Below, piece by piece: positions 15,551 to 23,267 of a DNA stretch of 25,704 bases. Source of the stretch: Stagnihabitans sp039932095. GTDB taxonomy: Bacteria > Pseudomonadota > Alphaproteobacteria > Rhodobacterales > Rhodobacteraceae. The notes beneath the pieces were generated by a model. It did not search any database. It was given only the letters and a program-made list of their open reading frames with translations, and was not told the origin of the DNA. Position 1 is the first letter of the stretch; every line of letters starts with the position of its first letter. A program made the position numbers and the translations under genes. The stretch lies in the NCBI GenBank assembly GCA_039932095.1, contig JBDTQR010000038.1, positions 1 through 25,704 on the forward strand, given 5' to 3'.

Positions 15551-17158
15551 ATGGCCCCCCAAGTCAAACCGCGCGTTCTCGTCTCTGACGAGCTTTCCGA
15601 AACCGCCGTTCAGATCTTCCGCGACCGTGGCGTCGACGTCGACTACATGCCGAAACTCGGCAAGGACAAGGACAAGCTGGCCGAGGTCATTGGCCAGTAT
15701 GACGGTCTTGCCATCCGCTCGGCCACCAAGGTCACCGACAAGCTGCTGGCCTTGGCCACCAACCTGAAGGTGGTCGGCCGTGCCGGCATCGGGGTCGACA
15801 ATGTCGACATTCCGGCGGCCTCCAAGAAGGGTGTGATCGTGATGAACACGCCTTTCGGCAACTCGATCACCACCGCCGAACATGCCATCGCGATGATGTT
15901 CGCCGTGGCGCGGCAACTGCCCGAAGCCAACGCCTCCACCCATGCCGGCAAATGGGAAAAGTCGCGTTTCATGGGGGTGGAATTGTTCAACAAGACCCTT
16001 GGCGTGATCGGCGCCGGCAATATCGGCGGCATCGTCTGCAACCGCGCGGTCGGGCTGCATATGAAGGTGGTGGCCTATGACCCCTTCCTTTCGGACGAAC
16101 GCGCCATGCAACTGGGTGTAACCAAGGTGGAGCTGGACGAGCTGCTGGCCCGCGCCGATTTCATCACCCTGCACGTGCCCCTGACCGACAAGACCCGCAA
16201 CATCCTGTCGCGGGACAACCTCGCCAAGACCAGGAAAGGGGTCCGCATCATCAACTGTGCCCGAGGCGGCTTGATTGATGAGGCCGCCCTGGTCGACGCG
16301 CTGAAATCCGGCCAGGTCGCCGGTGCCGCCCTTGATGTGTTCGAGGTGGAGCCTGCCACCGACAACCCGCTGTTCCAACTGCCGAATGTCGTTTGCACCC
16401 CGCATCTGGGCGCGTCCACGACCGAAGCACAGGAGAATGTCGCGCTGCAGGTGGCCGAGCAGATGTCGGACTTCCTGTTGACCGGCGCGGTGCAGAACGC
16501 GCTGAACATGCCCAATGTCACGGCTGAAGAGGCGGCGGTGATGGGGCCGTGGATCAAACTTGCCAGCCATCTGGGCAGCTTTGTCGGCCAGATGACCGAC
16601 GAACCGATCAAGGCGCTGAACATCCTCTATGACGGCACCGTCGCCGGGATGAACCTTGCCGCACTGAACTCGGCGGTGATCGCGGGGGTGTTGAAAACGC
16701 AGAACCCGGATGTGAACCTGGTCTCGGCACCGATCGTCGCCAAGGACAAGGGCATTCAGGTGTCGACCACCCGGCAGGACAAGACCGGCGTGTTCGACGC
16801 CTATATCAAAGTCACCATGGTCACCGACAAGCGCGAGCGATCGGTTGCGGGCACCTGTTTCAGCGATGGCAAGCCGCGCTTCATCCAGATCAAGGGCATC
16901 AACATCGACGCCGAGATCGGGGCGCATATGCTCTACACCACCAACGATGACGTGCCGGGCATCATCGGCCTTCTGGGCAACACGATGGGCAAGAACAACG
17001 TCAACATCGCCAACTTTACCCTTGGCCGCTCGGGCGTCGGTCAGCAAGCCATCGCGATCCTCTACCTCGATCAAGCGATTGATCCCAAGGTGGTCGAGAC
17101 GCTGGAATCCACCGGCATGTTCCAGCAGGTCATGCCGCTGCAATTCGACGTCGCCTGA
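15551..17158 (+). CDS. serA: D-3-phosphoglycerate dehydrogenase (SerA)
   Basis: SerA oxidises 3-phosphoglycerate to 3-phosphohydroxypyruvate with NAD, the first committed step of serine synthesis. The ATG at 15551 follows AGGAG with a good spacer, giving 535 residues, the long type with an extra ASB domain. The NAD site is GVIGAGNIGG (151-160). The catalytic set is visible: Arg238 in NCARGGLIDE, Glu267 in EVEP and His285 in PHLGAST. An allosteric-substrate-binding-like region spans roughly 320-450. A C-terminal ACT domain (about 455-530, DVPGIIGLLGNTMGKNNVNIANF) suggests feedback inhibition by serine. It completes the serCA pair. A 10-bp hairpin follows the stop before the next gene. Confidence 0.97.
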   Translation: MAPQVKPRVLVSDELSETAVQIFRDRGVDVDYMPKLGKDKDKLAEVIGQYDGLAIRSATKVTDKLLALATNLKVVGRAGIGVDNVDIPAASKKGVIVMNTPFGNSITTAEHAIAMMFAVARQLPEANASTHAGKWEKSRFMGVELFNKTLGVIGAGNIGGIVCNRAVGLHMKVVAYDPFLSDERAMQLGVTKVELDELLARADFITLHVPLTDKTRNILSRDNLAKTRKGVRIINCARGGLIDEAALVDALKSGQVAGAALDVFEVEPATDNPLFQLPNVVCTPHLGASTTEAQENVALQVAEQMSDFLLTGAVQNALNMPNVTAEEAAVMGPWIKLASHLGSFVGQMTDEPIKALNILYDGTVAGMNLAALNSAVIAGVLKTQNPDVNLVSAPIVAKDKGIQVSTTRQDKTGVFDAYIKVTMVTDKRERSVAGTCFSDGKPRFIQIKGINIDAEIGAHMLYTTNDDVPGIIGLLGNTMGKNNVNIANFTLGRSGVGQQAIAILYLDQAIDPKVVETLESTGMFQQVMPLQFDVA

Positions 17159-17180
17159 AAGCCTATTCCGGGATACATTT

Positions 17181-17205
17181 CCCCTGTGCCGTTGTGGCGC
17201 AGGGG
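17181..17205 (+). other. 10-bp hairpin between serA and the sulfotransferase gene
   Basis: CCCCTGTGCC-GTTGT-GGCGCAGGGG pairs along all ten positions with one G-U. No T-run follows on either strand, so it is a poor intrinsic terminator. The 3' arm abuts the G-rich ribosome site of the next gene (from about 17202), so it could affect translation. Confidence 0.5.
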
Positions 17206-17215
17206 GGGGAAGGCG

Positions 17216-17851
17216 ATGGTTCTAAGGGTGGTCGGCTCCGGCTTTGGCCGGACTGGAACGCGGTCAATGCAGGAGGCGTTGGAGATTTTGGGGTTTGGCC
17301 CCTGCCACCACATGGAAGAGATTTTTGGTCATCCTGAACAGGTGGCCAATTGGCAAGCGATTGCGGCCGGGAAGACCGTCGATTGGACTCAAGTCTTTGC
17401 CGGCTACAACAGTCAGGTCGATTGGCCCGGCGCACATGTCTGGCGCGAAACCACCGCGGCCTTTCCTGACGCCAAGGTCATCCACACCATCCGCCCCGAT
17501 GACGGCTGGTGGGGCAGCTTTTCGGGCACGATTGGCAAGTTTCTGCGGGTTTACAAGGATATTCCGCTGCCACCGCACATCGCCGCGATGTCCGATGTAA
17601 TCCGCGACCTTGTAGCGGATGGTACTTTTCACGGCAAAGCCGCCGACAAGGATGCTGCCCTGGCGGCCTATCACCAGCGTCTGGCCGAAGTTCGGGCCGC
17701 CATCCCGGCCTCGCGGCTGCTGGTTTTTGACGTCGCAGACGGTTGGACCCCGCTGTGCAAATTTCTTGAGGTCCCCGTGCCTGACGCAGCTTTCCCGAAC
17801 CGCAACCAGAAGGGTGACTTCTGGGCCAATTTGGGCGGTGAGCCTGCCTGA
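17216..17851 (+). CDS. Sulfotransferase-family protein
   Basis: The 211-residue protein begins MVLRVVGSGFGRTGTRS; the GSGFGRTGTRS loop (7-17) is the 5'-phosphosulfate-binding loop of PAPS-dependent sulfotransferases. DAKVIHTIRPDDGWWGSF in the middle and WTPLCKFLEVPVPDAAFPNRN near the end match the Sulfotransfer_4-type family. It should transfer a sulfate from PAPS to an unknown acceptor. I preferred ATG 17216, next to a G-rich ribosome site, over an in-frame GTG at 17186 that falls inside the hairpin. It sits 57 bases after serA and may be read through from it, but no metabolic link to serine is evident. Its stop lies 3 bases from the end of the convergent regulator gene. The acceptor cannot be told from sequence. 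Confidence 0.85.
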   Translation: MVLRVVGSGFGRTGTRSMQEALEILGFGPCHHMEEIFGHPEQVANWQAIAAGKTVDWTQVFAGYNSQVDWPGAHVWRETTAAFPDAKVIHTIRPDDGWWGSFSGTIGKFLRVYKDIPLPPHIAAMSDVIRDLVADGTFHGKAADKDAALAAYHQRLAEVRAAIPASRLLVFDVADGWTPLCKFLEVPVPDAAFPNRNQKGDFWANLGGEPA

Positions 17852-17854
17852 CCT

Positions 17855-18724
17855 TCAATCCATCTCGTCCGACAAGGTCGGGGGCGCCGTGACCATATCC
17901 GGTCCGCCCTCGGCAAAGGCGCGTGGCCCGAAATCGCGGTCGAGAAAGGCCTGGATTGCCGTCGGGACCGCCGCGCGATCATAAAAGCCGCCCTCGGCCT
18001 TCATGCTGGCATAGATCGCGGCATCTGCGTCGCGGTCGCCCACCAGATCGTGGGCCCGCACCAGCACCGCCGGTGCCGACTTGGGCGTCAGTTGCCCATC
18101 CGACGACACCCCCAGAAACACCGCATGCAGCACCTGCGCCTTGGGTGGCCGGGCCGCATTGGTGATCATGTATGCCATGACCTCCTTCGCATCGTCGGTA
18201 AACATGCAATACAGCCGATTGGTCAGCAAAAGTCCCCAGCCGCGATATTCAAAGCCTGGCGCGCCCTCCCAGAGTTCCAGCAGCCCGTCGCGCGGCTGGA
18301 TCGACATCGCCAGCCGCGCCTGCCGCCCGGGCCAGCCAAAGCTTTTGCGATGGATCCAGTAATGACCGGAGTAACGGTCGCCACGTTGCGATGTCTGGGC
18401 ACGGGCCGGGTTCAGTACATCATGATGCAGCAACAGACCTGCCCGCCCCGGTTCCGGCCACTCCACCCGCCCGATCCCGCCAAATTGCCGAACAAAGTCG
18501 GTCAGCGGCCGGTCCCAGTCCAACATGGAAAATCCGGGGCTGCGCCGCGCCAAGGCCAATGTCACCCGCTCCAGGTTCAACGATGAAGGCCGCACCGTTC
18601 CCGACACCCAGCGACCGATCAGGCTCTTGTCCAGCCCGGACTCTTGCGCCAGCCGTCCACGGCTGATCGACATCGACTTCATCACAGTGTCAAGTTTGCG
18701 GGAAAACTCGGGATCAGCGGCCAT
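17855..18724 (-). CDS. XRE-type helix-turn-helix regulator with an unrecognised C-terminal domain
   Basis: The protein is 289 residues from ATG 18724; the frame extends upstream to 18997, but that part is Cys-rich, non-coding in character and contains the operators. Residues 8-62 form a Cro/CI-type HTH (SRGRLAQESGLDKSLIGRWVSGTVRPS, helix 3 around DKSLIGRWV). The rest, about 65-289, is a sensory or ligand-binding region with many aromatic residues (HYWIHRKSFGWPGRQARL, FEYRGWGLLLTNRLYCMF) that I cannot place in a family. Two TGCAAC-N3-GTTGCA palindromes lie 49 and 81 bases upstream of the start, and two extra half-sites lie closer, which points to autoregulation. A divergent transcript toward 19189 could share this control. 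The ribosome site is weak (GGTG). Confidence 0.8.
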   Translation of the reverse strand: MAADPEFSRKLDTVMKSMSISRGRLAQESGLDKSLIGRWVSGTVRPSSLNLERVTLALARRSPGFSMLDWDRPLTDFVRQFGGIGRVEWPEPGRAGLLLHHDVLNPARAQTSQRGDRYSGHYWIHRKSFGWPGRQARLAMSIQPRDGLLELWEGAPGFEYRGWGLLLTNRLYCMFTDDAKEVMAYMITNAARPPKAQVLHAVFLGVSSDGQLTPKSAPAVLVRAHDLVGDRDADAAIYASMKAEGGFYDRAAVPTAIQAFLDRDFGPRAFAEGGPDMVTAPPTLSDEMD

Positions 18725-18772
18725 GCAACACCTTGTGGTACAGCCGCCACCATGCCCCGGGACGCTGCAACG

Positions 18773-18787
18773 TGCAACCCCGTTGCA
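18773..18787. promoter_or_regulatory. Operator palindrome 1 (TGCAAC-CCC-GTTGCA)
   Basis: This is a perfect 6-3-6 palindrome upstream of the XRE regulator. A half-site TGCAAC abuts it at 18766-18771, and another overlaps the start codon at 18724-18729. Confidence 0.6.
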
Positions 18788-18804
18788 TGTATCGAGGGCT
18801 GGCG

Positions 18805-18821
18805 GTGCAACTGGGTTGCAC
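18805..18821. promoter_or_regulatory. Operator palindrome 2 (GTGCAAC-TGG-GTTGCAC)
   Basis: This is a perfect 7-3-7 palindrome of the same type. Its centre is 33 bases from that of palindrome 1, about three helical turns, so two dimers could bind on the same face of the DNA. Confidence 0.6.
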
Positions 18822-19032
18822 GGGCAAATCCGTGGATAGTGCGCACATTCAAGTCCGGCGTCGCAAGAGTTACGGCCCCCACAGCGTCGGGAAAATAAGT
18901 TTGGACTGCCCAACCCTGTGGTCCGGATTGTTCGTAGGTTGCCGCCCGCCTTGTGGTGACCGAAGAGCAGACTTCCGGACCAAAGCGTCGTGGTCATCGC
19001 CTTTTCTGCGTATGCCAGGTTTCTCTGGCCAG

Positions 19033-19068
19033 GGCGGCACCGTCTTGCGGTGCCGCCACTGACTTTTT
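19033..19068 (+). terminator. Terminator-like hairpin with no gene upstream
   Basis: GGCGGCACCG-TCTTG-CGGTGCCGCC is a perfect 10-bp stem with a 5-base loop, followed six bases later by TTTTT (19064-19068). The orientation is plus. No coding gene on the plus strand ends before it, so it may end a small RNA or act in the phosphatase leader. Confidence 0.5.
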
Positions 19069-19188
19069 CAGGTCATATTCCTGTGGCAAAGGGCGTCGGA
19101 CACCGCTGTCGGTGGAACCGGCCTTGCCCTTTCCGTCTGGTGCAAATATCCCGGCCGGGCCCCGGATCAACAGCACACGGACAGGCCA

Positions 19189-19923
19189 ATGCACATCTAC
19201 GCCATCGGCGATATCCACGGCCATCTCGACCTGCTGCAGCAGGCGCATGACCTGATCCGCGCCGATCAGGCGCAGAACGGCGCCGCCCCGATTGTCCATA
19301 TCGGCGATCTGGTCGATCGGGGTCAGGCCAGCCAGGGCGTTATCGAATATCTGCAGTCTGGCGTCGCGGCGGGGCAGGACTGGCTGGTGATCAAAGGCAA
19401 CCATGACCGGCTTTTCACCCAGTTTCTGAATGACATGTCTTGGCAGGACCCCGGTCTGCGGCCCGACATGTCCTATCTGCATTTCAAGATCGGCGGGGCG
19501 ACCACGCTTGAATCCTACGGCGTCAAGAACGCTGCGGACCGGCCCGTGGCCCGGGTGCATGCCGAGGCGGCGGCCCTGGTCCCTGCCGCGCACAGGGCGT
19601 TTTTGCAAAGTCTGCCGACCAACCTGCGCCGGGATGAGTGTTTCTTTGTCCATGCCGGGATCCGGCCAGGTGTGCCACTGGATGCCCAGGCCGAGGATGA
19701 TCTGGTCTGGATCCGCAAACCGTTTCTGGAGGACAAAAGCGACCACGGCGCGCTGATCGTCCATGGTCATACCGTGATTGACCGGGCGACGCATTACGGC
19801 AACCGGCTGAACATCGACTCCGGCGCGGCCTATGGCGGACCCCTGTCGGCTGTGGTGATCGAAGGCCGGAACGCATTCCTGCTGACCCAAAAGGGAAGGG
19901 TCAAACTGAAGCCGGTCGCCTGA
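19189..19923 (+). CDS. PPP-family metallophosphatase (serine/threonine phosphatase-like)
   Basis: The 244-residue cytosolic protein carries the full two-metal phosphatase signature: GDIHG (7-11), GDLVDRG (39-45), GNHD (70-73), a following metal His155 (FVHAG) and HGH (192-194). This is the bacterial PPP type, which acts on phosphoproteins or small phosphate esters such as dinucleoside polyphosphates. The length fits PrpA/ApaH-like bacterial members. ATG 19189 gives an N-terminus that begins directly with the first motif strand (MHIYAIGDIHGH), so the start is well supported even though the ribosome site is weak. It stands alone, divergent from the regulator and convergent with the MFS gene, whose stop is 2 bases away. 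Substrate unknown. Confidence 0.92.
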   Translation: MHIYAIGDIHGHLDLLQQAHDLIRADQAQNGAAPIVHIGDLVDRGQASQGVIEYLQSGVAAGQDWLVIKGNHDRLFTQFLNDMSWQDPGLRPDMSYLHFKIGGATTLESYGVKNAADRPVARVHAEAAALVPAAHRAFLQSLPTNLRRDECFFVHAGIRPGVPLDAQAEDDLVWIRKPFLEDKSDHGALIVHGHTVIDRATHYGNRLNIDSGAAYGGPLSAVVIEGRNAFLLTQKGRVKLKPVA

Positions 19924-19925
19924 CC

Positions 19926-21038
19926 CTAACGCTGCATCCGGCGATAGGTGGCCAGTCCGATCAGACCAATCGCGGCAGAAGTGCCGCCGATCAACCAGAA
20001 GAAGCCGCGATCCCCCATCTGTGGCACCAGCTGACCGATGATCAGCGGTGCGGTGACCGCGCCGATCTGGGTGGTGGCCAGGATCACCGGGGCCACCCGG
20101 CTGTCACTGCCCATCTTGGCCGCTGCGGTCACGAAATACCCCGGAAAGATCAAGCCGGCGCTGAAACCCATCGGTGGAAAGAACCACGCCGGATCAAACG
20201 CCCCGCAGGCAAAGGCGCAAACTGCGGTCAGCAGGACCGCTGCGATGAAGATCGCAAAGGGCGGGATGCGGTCGGCCACCAGCGTCAGGCCAAGGCGGCC
20301 GGCGAGGAAGGCTACGAAAAATGCCGACAGCAGCTCTGCCGCGCGGGCGGGGTCAATCCCGGCGCGGATCAGCCCGCTGGGTCCAAGCCCGGTCAAGCTG
20401 ACCTCCACGCCGATGCCGACCAACCCGAAAGCGAGGATTGGCAGGTGAAAGCGAAAGCCGGAGGAGATGCCCTCGGCAGGCGGCGGGGTCTTGGTGTTGC
20501 CAGTCTTGCCGGTGATCACGATGGTCAGCGCGGTCAGGGCGGCGATGATGCCGAACAGCAGGCGCGGGTTGCTGCCGAGGGTGACGAACAGCAGGGGCGC
20601 AAGGATGGCACCCACGGAATAGCCGGCGTTCAGCAGGCTGAGCATCGAGGGACCCCTGACCCCGAAAGCGGTCAGGATTCGGACGTTGAACTGGGCCGCG
20701 ACGGCACCGTAACCGAGGCCGAACAGGGCGCAGGCTGCCACCGAGACCGGGAAATTCGGTGACGCCGCAATCAGCGCCGCGCCCGCAATCATCACCAGCA
20801 GGGCGCGTGTCGGGGTGGCGAAGCGGCCAAAGAAATACAGCACCACCAGCCCCGAGAAACTGCCGATCCCAAGCGCCGAAATCATCCAGCTTGCCGCGGC
20901 GAGGTCGATGGAAAAGATCTTGCGGAACACCGGCAGGGCGGGGCCCATCACCGCCTGTCCTGCCCCGAGCAGCAAGAATGCCAATAGGCCCGCGGCCAGC
21001 AGGGACTGGCGGGTTCTGGTCTGCGGATCGCTGGGCAT
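19926..21038 (-). CDS. MFS transporter
   Basis: The 370-residue membrane protein has about 12 hydrophobic helices and the layout of a major facilitator. Helix 1 starts at LLAAGLLAFLLLGAGQAVMGPALP, and a loop rich in Lys, Thr and Pro (TGKTGNTKTPPPAEG) separates the two halves. The motif-A region between helices 2 and 3 is degenerate (FFGRFATPTRA). The substrate cannot be predicted. The start is uncertain: ATG 21038 is used, although no clear ribosome site precedes it; the frame extends to a TTG at 21149 with Pro-rich, unlikely coding sequence. A TAATAT hexamer on the minus strand at 21181-21186 could be a -10 element, but no fitting -35 is seen. It lies 176 bases after pbpC on the same strand. 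Confidence 0.85.
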   Translation of the reverse strand: MPSDPQTRTRQSLLAAGLLAFLLLGAGQAVMGPALPVFRKIFSIDLAAASWMISALGIGSFSGLVVLYFFGRFATPTRALLVMIAGAALIAASPNFPVSVAACALFGLGYGAVAAQFNVRILTAFGVRGPSMLSLLNAGYSVGAILAPLLFVTLGSNPRLLFGIIAALTALTIVITGKTGNTKTPPPAEGISSGFRFHLPILAFGLVGIGVEVSLTGLGPSGLIRAGIDPARAAELLSAFFVAFLAGRLGLTLVADRIPPFAIFIAAVLLTAVCAFACGAFDPAWFFPPMGFSAGLIFPGYFVTAAAKMGSDSRVAPVILATTQIGAVTAPLIIGQLVPQMGDRGFFWLIGGTSAAIGLIGLATYRRMQR

Positions 21039-21214
21039 CTGGGAGGCTTTCGGTGGAGGGGGCCGCGCTGCAGCTAGCCTGCCGGGCCGAACATCGTCAA
21101 CGGGTGATATGTGGGGACCCGGTGGCGTCCAGATCTGGGCGCTTTTCAAAATCTCATGAAAACAATGACTTGAAATTCAGATATTAGCTGGCTGTTAACT
21201 TTTATCGCCGCCTG

Positions 21215-23254
21215 TCAGCGCAGGCGCACCGAACTGCGGGCCGATCGGCCTTCGCCGTCGATCACCGACAGGGTGATGAACCCTTTGCCGAGGGCGGCCA
21301 GCATCGCCTGCCGTCTGTCGCCTGCCGTGATCACCGGGGTACCGTTGGCGAGCCAGGTGAACGGCGCGGTGCCGCCTTCGACGCGGACCATCAGGCCCTC
21401 GGGCAACAACTCAACCTCCGAGCCGTCAGGCGGGAACGCCACGGCGGGGGCATCGGCGTCGGCGGCGAAGGCGGCTGAGCGCGAGCGGAAGTGGCGCAGC
21501 GGTTGCGGCAGTTGGGCATTGGCGACCAGCAGCGTCGATGGCGGGGCGGGGGGCTGCGGGGTCAGGGCGGGTTTCAGGCGGGCGAAGGCCTGAAACAGCA
21601 CCGGTGCGGCAAGATCGGCCCCGAAGGCACCGGGCACCGGGGTGCCGTCAGGGCGACCCATCCAGACGCCGATCACGTTCTGCCCGTCATAGCCGATGGC
21701 CCAGGCGTCGCGGTGGCCGTAAGAGGTGCCGGTCTTGTAGGCAAGCCGGTTTTCCGGCGCGCCCGGCGGCGGGGCGAGACCGGCAATGATGTCAGACACC
21801 TGCCAGGCCGAGGTGGCCGTCAGCACCCGCTGACCTTCGGCCCGGTCAACGCCGAAGCTATGGCTCAGCGGGCGCGAGACGCCACCATGGGCAATGGCGG
21901 CATAGAGTTGCACCAGATCCTCCAGCGTCACGCCGATGCCGCCCAATGCGATGGCAAGGCCGGGTTGGCCGGTCGGCAGGGCAAAATGCATCTGGGCGCG
22001 GTCCATCGCCTGCAGCAGTTTGGCCGGGCCCAAAGCCTCGGTCAGGGCGACGGCGGGGATGTTGAGCGACTGTTGCAGCGCCTCCCGCACCCTGATCGTG
22101 CCACGAAACTGGCGGTCGAAGTTTTGCGGCCGGTAGCCGGAAAAATCGGTCGGCTTGTCGTCGATCAGGGTTTCGGGATGTGCGAGGCCCTCGTCAAATG
22201 CCAGCCCGTAGATCAAGGGCTTCAGGGTCGATCCCGGGGACCTGATGGCCGTCGTCATGTCGACAAAACCCTGCCGCTGACCGGCACGGTAGGCAGCGGA
22301 GCCAACCGACGCCAGCACTTCGCCGGTTTGATGATCTGCCACCACGATGGCCACCTGCAAGCGGTCGCCCTGGCCCCGGACGGTATCGGCGGCAAGGGTT
22401 TCCAGACTGATCTGCAGATTGCGATCGATGGTGGTCTGGTGGCTGGTGTTGCCGGGATCCTCGGCGATCACCCGGTCGGACAGGTGCGGGGCGAGGGCGG
22501 GGAACGGGCGCCGGGCGGTGGGCACCGGTTCGGTCTGCGCGGTGCGCGATTGTTCGGCGGTGATCAGGTGGTCACGGGCCGCGCGGTCCAGCACCCGGGC
22601 GCGGGCCAGCGTGGCATTGGCCGCGGCACGGTCGGGGCGGCGGGTTTCCGGGCTTTGTGGGATGGCGACCAGCAAGGCGGCTTCGGCGGGGGTCAAGCGG
22701 CGCGGTTCCTTGCCAAAATAGGCGATGGCCGCAGCGCGGATGCCCTCCACATTGCCACCATAGGGCGCGAGGTTGAGGTAGAGCGTCAGGATCTGATCTT
22801 TGGTCAGATGGCGTTCCAGCGCGAGGGCGAGGCGGATCTGCCGCAGCTTGCCATCGACCTTGCCGGTGCCAGAATCCTCCAGCAACCGGGCGACCTGCAT
22901 GGTCAGGGTCGAACCGCCCGAGGTGATATGCAGGTTGACGACGGCTTGCAGCACAGCCCGCGCCATGGCTTCGGGGTCGACGCCGGGATGGTCGTAGAAC
23001 CGCTTGTCCTCATAGGCGAGCAGCAGTTTGATGAAGAACGGGTCGACCTGATCGGCGGTGACGGCAAGACGCCAACGGCCTTCGGCAACGGTATAGGCGC
23101 GCAGCAGGGTGCCGTCGCGGGCAAGGACTTCGTTGGACGCCGCTAGATTGAGGTTGGGCAGGTCGGTGGCGTCGATCCACTGATCCGCCTGATCACGGGC
23201 AAAGGCGGCGACTGCGAGACCCGCCGCCAATGCCATGAACCACCTTGCCCTCAC
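21215..23254 (-). CDS. pbpC: Penicillin-binding protein 1C (PbpC)
   Basis: This bifunctional peptidoglycan synthase homologue has 679 residues from GTG 23254. Residues 5-20 form the membrane anchor. The GT51 glycosyltransferase domain follows, with the catalytic Glu82 in YEDKRFYDHPGVD and GGSTLTMQ at 113-120. The transpeptidase domain carries SPGSTLKP with Ser342 and Lys345 (SxxK), SLN at 396-398 and KTGTS from 507. The last 90 residues or so are the BiPBP_C-type beta-domain typical of PBP1C (DGSEVELLPEGLMVRVEGG). I chose the GTG at 23254 because GGGGA lies six bases upstream and it falls 13 bases after the alpha-2-macroglobulin stop; the frame extending to 23335 overlaps that gene. The alpha-2-macroglobulin/pbpC gene order is conserved in many proteobacteria. 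Confidence 0.96.
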   Translation of the reverse strand: MRARWFMALAAGLAVAAFARDQADQWIDATDLPNLNLAASNEVLARDGTLLRAYTVAEGRWRLAVTADQVDPFFIKLLLAYEDKRFYDHPGVDPEAMARAVLQAVVNLHITSGGSTLTMQVARLLEDSGTGKVDGKLRQIRLALALERHLTKDQILTLYLNLAPYGGNVEGIRAAAIAYFGKEPRRLTPAEAALLVAIPQSPETRRPDRAAANATLARARVLDRAARDHLITAEQSRTAQTEPVPTARRPFPALAPHLSDRVIAEDPGNTSHQTTIDRNLQISLETLAADTVRGQGDRLQVAIVVADHQTGEVLASVGSAAYRAGQRQGFVDMTTAIRSPGSTLKPLIYGLAFDEGLAHPETLIDDKPTDFSGYRPQNFDRQFRGTIRVREALQQSLNIPAVALTEALGPAKLLQAMDRAQMHFALPTGQPGLAIALGGIGVTLEDLVQLYAAIAHGGVSRPLSHSFGVDRAEGQRVLTATSAWQVSDIIAGLAPPPGAPENRLAYKTGTSYGHRDAWAIGYDGQNVIGVWMGRPDGTPVPGAFGADLAAPVLFQAFARLKPALTPQPPAPPSTLLVANAQLPQPLRHFRSRSAAFAADADAPAVAFPPDGSEVELLPEGLMVRVEGGTAPFTWLANGTPVITAGDRRQAMLAALGKGFITLSVIDGEGRSARSSVRLR

Positions 23255-23260
23255 GTCGCG

Positions 23261-23265
23261 TCCCC
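23261..23265 (-). promoter_or_regulatory. Ribosome binding site fixing the GTG start of pbpC
   Basis: The minus strand reads GGGGA six bases before GTG 23254, between the upstream gene's stop and this start. It favours this start over earlier in-frame codons. Confidence 0.6.
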
Positions 23266-23267
23266 GA

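Larger units (their letters stand above)
18725..19188. other. 464-base divergent intergenic region
   Basis: This gap lies between the regulator and phosphatase genes. It holds the TGCAAC operator set (18724-18821), then about 200 bases without a convincing coding frame, then a perfect hairpin with a T-run (19033-19068), and finally about 120 bases before the phosphatase start. Short open frames crossing it on the plus strand are Cys/Arg-rich and lack ribosome sites. No clear -35/-10 pair was found. Confidence 0.6.

Noticed and set aside
15536..17143. 535-codon open frame opposite serA
   Set aside because: serA motifs are complete on the plus strand; the opposite frame is a codon-bias shadow.
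18994..19890. 298-codon minus-strand frame over the phosphatase gene
   Set aside because: The plus strand carries all PPP phosphatase motifs in order, so this is a shadow.
21209..21226. CGCCTG/CAGGCG hairpin at the pbpC stop as a terminator
   Set aside because: The stem is only 6 bp and is followed on the minus strand by GCGATAAAAG, not a T-run.
21491..23146. 551-codon open frame opposite pbpC
   Set aside because: PbpC has all catalytic motifs on the minus strand; the antisense peptide is low-complexity Gly/Arg/Gln.
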